Shown piece after piece: positions 1-5,863 of a stretch of 7,760 bases of DNA (positions are counted from its first letter, which is position 1; each line of letters starts with the position of its first letter). Position numbers and translations under genes: made by a program. The notes under the pieces are model-generated. The model was not told the origin of the DNA and searched no databases. It saw nothing but the letters and a program-made list of their open reading frames with translations. Origin of the DNA: CALBPI01 sp039187375 (GTDB lineage Bacteria; Pseudomonadota; Gammaproteobacteria; Steroidobacterales; Woeseiaceae); assembly GCA_039187375.1 (NCBI GenBank), contig JBCCZN010000134.1:1-7760 (forward strand), written 5' to 3'.

Positions 1-162
1 ACGAAAAAGGGACGCATCGAAGAATGGACTCTGACCTCTGGCGGCCATACCGACACGGTGACCGTCAAAAAGCACCGATCGTATTACACCATCGCGGGAA
101 TGATGGACATCATCAATCAGTCCGGCATCAGTGTTTTCTACTGGATCGAAACGAAGTTCTAG
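1..162 (+). CDS. C-terminal fragment of a hypothetical protein (5' end outside window)
   Basis: Frame 1 is open from the first base of the window to a TAG at 160-162 and encodes 53 residues, so only the C-terminus of the gene is here. The piece is polar and aromatic-rich, with a segment reading YYTIAGMMDIINQ followed by a beta-like tail SVFYWIETKF. There is no membrane segment. The tail is loosely reminiscent of small DUF6174-type secreted proteins, but 53 residues are too few to claim this, so the function is unknown. The stop lies 6 nt from the stop of the convergent lipoprotein gene, which leaves no room for a dedicated terminator between them. Confidence 0.6.
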   Translation, partial: TKKGRIEEWTLTSGGHTDTVTVKKHRSYYTIAGMMDIINQSGISVFYWIETKF

Positions 163-168
163 GTCTGA

Positions 169-1623
169 CTAACGGGTTCGCCAAGTAAGGCCGCCATCAT
201 CGCTAAATACTAGTGCATCGAACCCGTTCGTCGCGATCAGCGTGGACGTTTTTTTGATGTAGGTCAGTGTCATGCCGAATGCGGGTAGCTCTGATATCGC
301 TGACCAACTGGCACCACCATCGACTGTCTTCAAAACGCTGGTTCCCTTGACGGTATAGCCGGTCTTACTGTCGATGTAGTACGCCAGTGTCTGCAACTTG
401 GCCGGCTCACGCGTCCATGTCTGTCCCCAATCGGAACTGACGAATCCTGCGAAACCAAAGCTCTTTGTACAAACACAATGTGCCCGACCATCGGCGTCCA
501 ACGTAAACTCTTGCAGCTTGCCAGGCAGCTCACGAACTGCTGATTCACCGGTGCCAAGATTGGTCACAACCAGAGACTTCAACGGCAAGGTGGTGACAAG
601 ATGATCACCTTGCAAGTGTGATCGAACCAGGAATCGCTCACCAGACCAACTGTTGTGTTCAAACGGTTGCGAGGTCAACAGTTGCCAATCCGGCGTGTCG
701 ACTGACGAGACATGAATCGACAACACTTCCGGGCCAATGACCGTGGCATACACCTGATCGTTTTGCACGTGCAGATCCACGACACTGCGCCCGATGAAAC
801 GCAGTCCAAAATCCTGCCAGTTTGCACCTGCATCAGACGTGATCTTGACGCGTCCATCCTCGCTGCCCGCGAGCCAAACCCCGTCGCGGATCTCTGCCGA
901 TGCGTCAACGGACCCCTGATAACCAGCATCCAGATAGCGTAAAGAGTCGCCGGGCAACCAACGCTTTATCGGCCCCAGCAAAGAGCCCAACAACACCGAA
1001 CCATCGCTGAGCACCGTTGGATTCAAAAAACCGCGCGACGTCGAGCGCATCCGTGCATATTGCGTTTGGTCGCTCCCTGCATCACGATTGCCCGCGTCCC
1101 ATTGCAAATAGTCCTGGCCAAAAACGCTCTGTGGGATCTTTGGAAAATAGGTTGCAGTGTATTCGGGCAACCAGTCGTCGACCGTTTTCCCGCGTTTCAT
1201 AACGACCTCATTGGTGTACAGGAGATCTACGAGAATATGGCCGAGATCGGTCACCCGCCCAGCCTCAACCGTGAATGTGCCGAAATCAGGCGTAAACGCC
1301 ATCCAAGAAGATGAGTTGTAGCCACTGCTCATCATCCGCACGGGCACATAACGCCCAGCCGGCAAACTGCCAAAGTAGATCCCGCTGTTGATTGTTCCCC
1401 GCCGTGATAGCACGATCTCGTAGTTAGAGAGCGCCGACGAATCCTGTTGGTCAACGAGTAACCAGCTAAAGTAACGCGATGGGACGCCCGGCCGATTGTT
1501 GGAGCTCATCTTGACGATCACCAAACCGTTTTCTGGCGGCAGGTCAGCGCTGGGGCTGACCGATGAGCTGGTCACGCAACCGTGCAGAACAAGAACTAGA
1601 GCGACTAGCGAGAGGTGTTTCAT
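169..1623 (-). CDS. predicted outer-membrane lipoprotein with Asp-box (BNR/sialidase-type) repeats
   Basis: The protein has 484 residues. Residues 1-16 form a lipoprotein signal peptide with the lipobox L13-H14-G15-C16. The residue after the Cys is Val, not Asp, which fits outer-membrane sorting. Residues 30-135 look like an all-beta domain, with a GIYFGSLPAGRY stretch as seen in lipoprotein beta-sandwich domains. From about residue 195 the chain looks like a beta-propeller. Asp-box motifs (S/T-x-D-x-G-x-x-W) occur at 263-269, 397-403, 433-440 and 474-481, with a decayed one near 307-313. The last motif ends three residues before the stop, as expected when the final strand closes a propeller. 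Sialidase catalytic residues are not evident, so a binding or scaffold role is likelier than hydrolysis, and the ligand is unknown. The start is supported by AGGGAG 8 nt upstream (complement of 1632-1637). The gene is convergent with the fragment at 1-162 and lies downstream of the three-gene operon on the same strand, after 181 nt. Confidence 0.82.
   Translation of the reverse strand: MKHLSLVALVLVLHGCVTSSSVSPSADLPPENGLVIVKMSSNNRPGVPSRYFSWLLVDQQDSSALSNYEIVLSRRGTINSGIYFGSLPAGRYVPVRMMSSGYNSSSWMAFTPDFGTFTVEAGRVTDLGHILVDLLYTNEVVMKRGKTVDDWLPEYTATYFPKIPQSVFGQDYLQWDAGNRDAGSDQTQYARMRSTSRGFLNPTVLSDGSVLLGSLLGPIKRWLPGDSLRYLDAGYQGSVDASAEIRDGVWLAGSEDGRVKITSDAGANWQDFGLRFIGRSVVDLHVQNDQVYATVIGPEVLSIHVSSVDTPDWQLLTSQPFEHNSWSGERFLVRSHLQGDHLVTTLPLKSLVVTNLGTGESAVRELPGKLQEFTLDADGRAHCVCTKSFGFAGFVSSDWGQTWTREPAKLQTLAYYIDSKTGYTVKGTSVLKTVDGGASWSAISELPAFGMTLTYIKKTSTLIATNGFDALVFSDDGGLTWRTR
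171..228. repeat. 10-bp perfect inverted repeat in the 3' end of the lipoprotein gene
   Basis: AACGGGTTCG at 171-180 is the exact reverse complement of CGAACCCGTT at 219-228, with a 38-nt spacer. The right arm is also part of a compact palindrome, CGAAC-CC-GTTCG, at 219-230. The element begins inside the lipoprotein stop codon, next to the convergent gene end, so it could form a stem in either transcript. There is no following T run, so it is not a standard intrinsic terminator, and chance within coding sequence is possible. Confidence 0.3.
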
Positions 1624-1700
1624 GGGCTGGGCTCCCTGCGGTCAGCCGAAAGGACTGGACTGTGTTTTGTCCCGAAAAGTGTAGCTGTAACTACTCGAAA

Positions 1701-1720
1701 AATCGCCTGGCTATTGCCGG
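1701..1720 (-). terminator. weak candidate intrinsic terminator downstream of the three-gene operon
   Basis: On the - strand CCGGC-AATA-GCCAGG can fold into a 5-bp stem with one bulged A and a 4-nt loop, followed by CGATTTTT. It lies about 85 nt after the HTTM-DCC stop, in the only non-coding gap before the lipoprotein gene. The stem is short, so it would be a weak terminator or possibly a leader attenuator. Confidence 0.22.
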
Positions 1721-1764
1721 ACTCATGTGGTTCCTAATCACGATCAGTATGAGGTGTGTTTAGA

Positions 1765-1794
1765 GTGATAAGTCGTATCAAGCTGGCAGTACAA
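1765..1794 (-). promoter_or_regulatory. candidate sigma70-type promoter for the lipoprotein gene, containing a TGATA-N5-TATCA inverted repeat
   Basis: On the - strand TTGTAC (complement of 1789-1794) is followed after 18 nt by TATCAC (complement of 1765-1770). Each box matches the sigma70 consensus only partly. The -10 region lies inside an inverted repeat, TGATA-AGTCG-TATCA, at 1766-1780. A repressor bound there would block the promoter. The half-site is the same pentamer as in the palindrome at 4337-4353. The implied leader to the ATG at 1623 is about 130 nt. Confidence 0.22.
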
Positions 1795-1804
1795 ATAACA
1801 TTCT

Positions 1805-3028
1805 CTAACCATTGAATCGCAACGCAAACTCGCGCGGCATGATTGGACACAACCCATCCGGCTTCGAAAATAGTCGCCGACGGTTGCGTGCCACTAAAGA
1901 ATAACCGCTATCACCGACACGTTGCGGGACCAGCTGCATGAGCCACGCAACGGCGCGCCACAGTCCACCCAACGAATCAAGCACATAACGCGCTGCGACG
2001 AATTTCTCGAGTCGTTGACCATCCGGTGTGACAACGATGAATGAGTCGAAGTCTTGCGCCTCAGCTAATTCCGGTATGTCCTGTCGCCCTGCATCACCCT
2101 GCAACGGCGCGAATCGGAATAGCGACTGGCGATCTTCTGCTAACACGAACCGGATCGATGAATGGCAAAGCCCGCAATCACCGTCGTAATAAATTGTCGC
2201 ACCCTTGGCTGCGGCGCGAGTCGGTAACCACCTCGGATCGAACGTCAGCAAATGCAGTAACAGCATTGGCGTTGTCAGGTCAGAAAAATTCAATAATGCA
2301 AGAAAACCAAACTGCACAGCGAGCATGCCAAGCCATATCCAGGGACGCAGCCTTGCACTGAGCGCCAACGGCGCGAACAGCAGTTCCAAAACGAAAATGC
2401 CCAGCGTCACACCTTGCAACAGCCAAGCCGGTGTTTCGAGAAGCACAACCCGCAACCACGTATCTCGCGCCAGCGGATTTTCTAACACCCAGCGAACGGT
2501 CTCACCTTGTACCCATGCGTCGCTAAAGAGCTTCGTCCAGCCGCTGTAGCTATAGGCGACAGCCAACAGAAACCAGGCGGCGATAACATACATGCGCGGC
2601 AGTGCGGCAGTACCGGGCGAGTGTGGCTGCCAGGCTTCACGACGACGAGGCAGCAATGCATGAAACAGTAGCATCCAACCCACCACCGGCAGGCTTGGAT
2701 TTGCAATCAGTGGATTACGACCAAACAGGCACGCAAGTACAAACCACATCCACACGGCCGCTAGCCGATCAAATTTTCCGGCGATCAGTGCCAATGCGCT
2801 GATCACACTGGAGCCAAGCAGTCCTACAACAACGATCGGACTATCAAACCAACCGAGCAAATTAGGGAAGACGCCAATAAACGGACTGTGTTCGGCAATC
2901 TGTAACATGCCGGCGCTAGAGAATAATTCTGTAGCCCACGGCAAGAGATGGGTGAAGTGCACCAACAAATACACGCCGAACAACACACGAAATACGGCGT
3001 ATTGACGCCATGTCCATAAGCTATCCAT
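1805..3028 (-). CDS. HTTM-domain membrane protein fused to a C-terminal DCC-type thiol-disulfide oxidoreductase domain
   Basis: The protein has 407 residues. Residues 1-265 are strongly hydrophobic, with about six to eight membrane segments (roughly 11-30, 64-84, 90-104, 113-127, 145-163, 203-222, 230-247, 251-262), and resemble the HTTM family that includes vitamin K-dependent gamma-carboxylase and bacterial SdpB. Residues 277-400 form a DUF393/DCC domain. It starts IYYDGDCGLC, with the redox pair C285-x-x-C288, and keeps the family's C-terminal R-N-R-x-R-L-F segment before GLCPIMP. Known family roles are membrane-associated modification (HTTM) and presumed disulfide chemistry (DCC). A coupled membrane redox reaction is inferred and the substrate is unknown. 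The ATG at 3028 was chosen because GAGG lies 9 nt upstream and it overlaps the previous stop by 8 nt (ATGGATAG). An in-frame ATG at 3085 would add 19 residues inside the upstream gene and is less likely. It is the last gene of the operon. Confidence 0.85.
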   Translation of the reverse strand: MDSLWTWRQYAVFRVLFGVYLLVHFTHLLPWATELFSSAGMLQIAEHSPFIGVFPNLLGWFDSPIVVVGLLGSSVISALALIAGKFDRLAAVWMWFVLACLFGRNPLIANPSLPVVGWMLLFHALLPRRREAWQPHSPGTAALPRMYVIAAWFLLAVAYSYSGWTKLFSDAWVQGETVRWVLENPLARDTWLRVVLLETPAWLLQGVTLGIFVLELLFAPLALSARLRPWIWLGMLAVQFGFLALLNFSDLTTPMLLLHLLTFDPRWLPTRAAAKGATIYYDGDCGLCHSSIRFVLAEDRQSLFRFAPLQGDAGRQDIPELAEAQDFDSFIVVTPDGQRLEKFVAARYVLDSLGGLWRAVAWLMQLVPQRVGDSGYSLVARNRRRLFSKPDGLCPIMPREFALRFNG

Positions 3029-3512
3029 CGCATGAAACCTCGTATTCCAATATCCACTTTGAGTCGATATGCCGACGAGGCTCAATGCGAACGGTCAGCG
3101 CACCATCGACACGATCTCGATCAATGCCCAGCTCGGTGAGCACCGGTGCATCACCACACAATGCGTAATGAGTCACCGCTGCATGCATCTGCCGCGTGGC
3201 GGCTTGTGCCGAGAGCACTGGCGAGTACGACAGCACAGCGCCGTAGGCATTTCGCCGGTTGTAAGGACCCAGAAGGTTCGCGTATACAGCAGGCGTCAGA
3301 GTCAGTGTTAGCGGTTCACCGGCTTGAGTCCAATGTAGGTGAAAGCGAGGCGAGAATGTCTCGTAACCATCGTGTGAGGTAAATACTTTCATGGCCGGTG
3401 AGGCTTGTGTTGCCAGCGCAACCGCCTGCAATGGCGCGAAACCTGCGAGATTCGCCAACGGCGCAAGCACAGCCAGACCAAACAGAACAATCATTGCGAT
3501 GGTGTTACGCAT
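3021..3512 (-). CDS. small membrane-anchored or secreted protein of unknown function, middle gene of the operon
   Basis: The protein has 163 residues. Residues 5-31 form one hydrophobic segment after a short Met-Arg-Asn N-terminus, so it is either a signal peptide or a single anchor with the rest outside the cytoplasm. The remainder is soluble, beta-rich by eye, with an aromatic early part (KVFTSHDGYETFSPRFHLHW), a central GPYNRRNAYGAVLSYSP stretch and two cysteines (in ALCGD and near the end in SCDG) that could form a disulfide. I do not recognise a family. The ATG at 3512 has GGAGG 9 nt upstream. A GTG in frame at 3518 would sit only 3 nt from that site, and longer in-frame starts lie inside the hydroxylase gene. 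It overlaps both neighbours by 8 nt, so it is likely a partner or accessory of the HTTM-DCC protein or the hydroxylase. Confidence 0.78.
   Translation of the reverse strand: MRNTIAMIVLFGLAVLAPLANLAGFAPLQAVALATQASPAMKVFTSHDGYETFSPRFHLHWTQAGEPLTLTLTPAVYANLLGPYNRRNAYGAVLSYSPVLSAQAATRQMHAAVTHYALCGDAPVLTELGIDRDRVDGALTVRIEPRRHIDSKWILEYEVSCDG
3038..3041 (-). promoter_or_regulatory. ribosome binding site that fixes the HTTM-DCC start at 3028
   Basis: GAGG on the - strand lies 9 nt before the ATG at 3028, inside the end of the preceding gene. It favours the short form (407 residues) over the 426-residue form starting at 3085. Confidence 0.5.
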
Positions 3513-4242
3513 GTTCACGTACCTCCGCCTCTGGTTGACCGCCAAGCAGCATTCGTCCGATTTGCATTTCCCCATCGCCTGCGAAACCGCAGTCAAATGT
3601 TCGCTCTCTTGGGTTATGAAAGGTGCCAAAAAGCATGTCCCACAACGGCAGGTCGGAATAGTTCATCGTGTGTGCATCGCGTGCATGGTGCACACAGTGA
3701 CTTTCAGGACGCTGAATAAAATACCCAAGCCAATGCGGCGTTTTGACGTTCCAGTGATAAAACAGCTCAGCAAGGCCGGTTAGCAAGACCGCCAATCCCG
3801 CTTGCGCCGGACTGGCACCCACCAGCACATACAGAATCGAACTCGACAACACGCCATTGAGTACGATCTCCAGCGGGTGTTTATAGAACGAGGTGATCAG
3901 CTCAAGACGCTGGGGGCTGTGATGCAACTGGTGTAGCACGCGCCACAACAGCTCTGATTCGTGCCGTGCGCGATGCCACCAGTAATAGACAAACGTGATC
4001 GCCAAATAGCCAACAGCCGCACCGCCCCACAGTCCCAGTGATTCGACGGACCAAATCGCCAAGCCCGGCAGAAACCGATCCCAGGTCATGGTCGCCAACA
4101 CCACGGCAGCAACCTGTCCGGCATTCAATAGAACCGCACGCGCCAACCAAGTGCGCCGCGACGGCCAATCGCGCCCGGGATAGAGGCGCTCCAGAATCCA
4201 CATCGGCACAAAGCCGAGGGAGACGATCAATATTGATTGCAT
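3505..4242 (-). CDS. fatty acid hydroxylase / sterol desaturase superfamily membrane di-iron enzyme
   Basis: From the ATG at 4242 the protein has 245 residues. Membrane segments lie near 2-17, 35-52, 66-86 and 126-164. The iron-binding histidine boxes are complete: H90-x3-H94, H104-x2-H107-H108, H163 and H170, and H182-x2-H185-H186, followed by H191 and the family's NYSDLPLWDMLFGTF ending. Members are non-haem di-iron oxygenases that hydroxylate or desaturate fatty acyl, sterol or carotenoid chains at the membrane. The substrate here cannot be told. The first hydrophobic segment starts right after M1 of this form. An in-frame ATG pair at 4293-4296 would add 18 polar residues, and neither start has a strong ribosome site, so the start is uncertain. 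It is the first gene of the operon, and its stop overlaps the next ATG (ATGCGTAA, 8 nt). Confidence 0.88.
   Translation of the reverse strand: MQSILIVSLGFVPMWILERLYPGRDWPSRRTWLARAVLLNAGQVAAVVLATMTWDRFLPGLAIWSVESLGLWGGAAVGYLAITFVYYWWHRARHESELLWRVLHQLHHSPQRLELITSFYKHPLEIVLNGVLSSSILYVLVGASPAQAGLAVLLTGLAELFYHWNVKTPHWLGYFIQRPESHCVHHARDAHTMNYSDLPLWDMLFGTFHNPRERTFDCGFAGDGEMQIGRMLLGGQPEAEVREHA
3522..3526 (-). promoter_or_regulatory. ribosome binding site that fixes the start of the 163-residue protein at 3512
   Basis: GGAGG on the - strand is 9 nt upstream of the ATG at 3512 and lies inside the 3' end of the hydroxylase gene. It excludes the longer in-frame starts farther upstream. Confidence 0.6.
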
Positions 4243-4336
4243 ATCTGCGATCCAAGAGTCTCGACAGGCGCCAATTTGCCGAAAGTGACGCATCATGCAA
4301 TTTTTTTGTTTGATGTAGCTCTTTACACACCTATTG

Positions 4337-4353
4337 GTATCAATAAATGATAC
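4337..4353. promoter_or_regulatory. 17-bp palindrome between divergent genes, candidate operator
   Basis: GTATCA-ATAAA-TGATAC is a perfect 6-bp inverted repeat with a 5-nt AT-only spacer. It lies in the 164-nt gap between the start of the hydroxylase operon (4242) and the start of the XRE-like regulator (4407), a typical place for a site controlling both directions. No nearby pair of -35/-10 boxes is convincing on either strand, so only the palindrome is claimed. The divergent regulator is the natural candidate ligand (inference). Confidence 0.45.
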
Positions 4354-4393
4354 TTTTAGCTAGCGACGCACTGTTGAGTAAAACGCGCTGCGC

Positions 4394-4398
4394 AGGAG
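4394..4398 (+). promoter_or_regulatory. ribosome binding site that fixes the regulator start at 4407
   Basis: AGGAG is followed after 8 nt by the ATG at 4407. An in-frame ATG at 4347 would lie within the palindrome, has no such site, and would add 20 residues unlike the HTH family N-terminus. The ATG at 4402 is out of frame. Confidence 0.6.
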
Positions 4399-4406
4399 CC
4401 CATGCC

Positions 4407-5162
4407 ATGCAACAGACTGATCGACTGCTACAAGAGCTCAAAAAAGCGATGCGATCCGCCGGGGTGACCTATGCCAAGCTCGCAGAACATCTCGAGCTGA
4501 GCGAGGCCAGCGTGAAGCGCCTGTTTCATACACGCGGCTTTTCATTGAAGCGCCTCGAGCAGTCCGCAAATCTCGTCGGACTGGAGTTTTCTGACCTGGT
4601 CGAGCGTATGAACGCATCGGTGGAGAGAATCAGCGAACTGACACCAAAACAGGAAGAGGAACTGCTGGCCAATCCCAAATTGCTCTTGATGATCTATCTG
4701 ATGATCAACCAGTGGTCGTTCACCGAGGTTGTCAACACATTCATGATTGAAGAGGCCGAGGGCTTTCGTCTGCTGCGAAAACTCGAACGGCTGGGCATGA
4801 TCGAAGTGCTGCCATTGAACAAGGTCAAATTGCTAACCGCAAGAAATTTCGCTTGGCGTAAGAACGGCCCAGTTCAGGCATTTTTTCGCGAACAAGTTGA
4901 GTCGGAGTTTTTTAACTCACGGTTTGACATGGCAGAAGCCGAGCTGCGTTTTGTCGGTGCGCGCATGTCGCGTGCATCGCTGATGCATATGCAACAGAGT
5001 TTTGCCCGAGTCATCCGAGAGTTCGATGATCTGGCCAAGAAGGACGCATCACTGCCGCGGGAGGAGTTGATCGCATCTGCGGCTGTGCTGGCAATACGCC
5101 CTTGGGAGTTTTCGGTGTTTACGCAGCTGCGTAGGGTGAATCATGCAGGGCAGCCGGATTGA
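4407..5162 (+). CDS. XRE-like helix-turn-helix transcriptional regulator
   Basis: The protein has 251 residues. Residues 1-68 form a Cro/C1-type HTH domain. Y22-A-K-L-A-E-H-L and S32-E-A-S-V-K-R-L-F are the two HTH helices, followed by S46-L-K-R-L and L57-V-G-L-E-F-S-D-L, a standard XRE ending. Residues 78-145 look helical with a second winged-helix-like part (WSFTEVV, then LLRKLERLGMIEVLP followed by a short strand, KVKLL). The C-terminal 100 residues are mostly helical and may form a dimerisation or sensing domain. There is no known ligand motif. Divergent placement next to the hydroxylase / HTTM-DCC operon, with a palindrome between them, suggests it controls that operon and itself. Its stop overlaps the next start by one base (TGATG), so it is co-translated with the membrane protein that follows. 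Confidence 0.82.
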   Translation: MQQTDRLLQELKKAMRSAGVTYAKLAEHLELSEASVKRLFHTRGFSLKRLEQSANLVGLEFSDLVERMNASVERISELTPKQEEELLANPKLLLMIYLMINQWSFTEVVNTFMIEEAEGFRLLRKLERLGMIEVLPLNKVKLLTARNFAWRKNGPVQAFFREQVESEFFNSRFDMAEAELRFVGARMSRASLMHMQQSFARVIREFDDLAKKDASLPREELIASAAVLAIRPWEFSVFTQLRRVNHAGQPD

Positions 5163-5857
5163 TGACGGCCAGAGGCGGACAAGGCCGCAAAACAGACTCT
5201 ACCGCCCCCACCTGGTCTGCGGCATTTCTGACAGGAGTTGCTGTGCCCGTTGGTTGGCTGCTGTTGCTCTCAGACGCGCCGGCATCGCTGGTGCTGTCGG
5301 CCGGCCCTGCATTCACGTTAGGCCTGATGGGTGTCGGTATCCTCGCCGCCGCGATTGTCGGCCGATTTTGGGTTGGCGTGCTTTTGGCACTAATCAATGT
5401 CGCTTGTCTGGTCGCTCTGGCGCTTGCCCTCGACATGCCCGCGCTGCCAACGCCTATCGCGACCGCATTGGTGATGATCATTGCCAGCGGCAGTTTTGCA
5501 GCACGCGGGGCGCTGTTTACGAAAACGCTGTCTAGCAAGGCCTGGCTGATGGGCTTGTTTGTGGTGGCGGGCGAGGCATCGGTGTTGTTAATTGCCGCAT
5601 TATTCCCAGGCGTGCTACCGAATTGGTTTCTCGCACTGCTGCCAGCACAGTGGGCCAGTGTCGCAATCCAAACCACCGTGACAGGTACGGCCCCGTTCGC
5701 GGCCGTGCCGGCCGTCATTGCCCTGGCCGGTACGGCATCGACGACACTGCTCGCGGCTCGACTGTGGTTTCGTAGCTGGCCCTATGCACTGATGTTCAAT
5801 GCCTGGCTCGGACTGTCGGCACTGGTCTATTTCTGGCCAGTGCCGACGGCGTCCTGA
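5162..5857 (+). CDS. multi-pass membrane protein of unknown function, coupled to the XRE-like regulator
   Basis: The protein has 231 residues. After a polar N-terminus (1-18) nearly the whole chain is hydrophobic, with about seven membrane segments near 19-37, 47-66, 70-90, 97-115, 126-148, 178-198 and 206-225. Few charged residues occur and no transporter or enzyme motif is visible. I do not recognise a family. The ATG at 5162 shares its A with the regulator's TGA. A TTG three bases earlier is possible but less likely. AGGG lies 11 nt upstream. A membrane protein coupled to a cytoplasmic regulator may sense the envelope or tether the regulator, which is only inference. Its end is 6 nt from the convergent end of the repeat protein. 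Confidence 0.7.
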   Translation: MTARGGQGRKTDSTAPTWSAAFLTGVAVPVGWLLLLSDAPASLVLSAGPAFTLGLMGVGILAAAIVGRFWVGVLLALINVACLVALALALDMPALPTPIATALVMIIASGSFAARGALFTKTLSSKAWLMGLFVVAGEASVLLIAALFPGVLPNWFLALLPAQWASVAIQTTVTGTAPFAAVPAVIALAGTASTTLLAARLWFRSWPYALMFNAWLGLSALVYFWPVPTAS

Positions 5858-5863
5858 TTCGAG

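Noticed and set aside
3391..3783. + strand open frame (130 codons) across the hydroxylase/163-residue junction
   Set aside because: It is antisense to two genes with clear evidence, has no recognisable domain, and its start lies within the opposing gene.
3902..4330. - strand open frame (142 codons) overlapping the start of the hydroxylase
   Set aside because: It is out of frame with the hydroxylase, whose histidine boxes and membrane segments are clear. Its sequence is Arg/Cys-rich without domain features.
4347..4406. Extended N-terminus of the XRE-like regulator starting at the ATG at 4347
   Set aside because: The ATG is inside the palindrome and lacks a ribosome site, while AGGAG with 8-nt spacing supports 4407.
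5119..5718. Long - strand open frame (199 codons) opposite the regulator end and membrane protein
   Set aside because: It is antisense to a convincing membrane-protein gene. Its Ala/Thr/Pro/Asn-rich, domain-free composition is what the complement of hydrophobic codons gives. There is no ribosome site.
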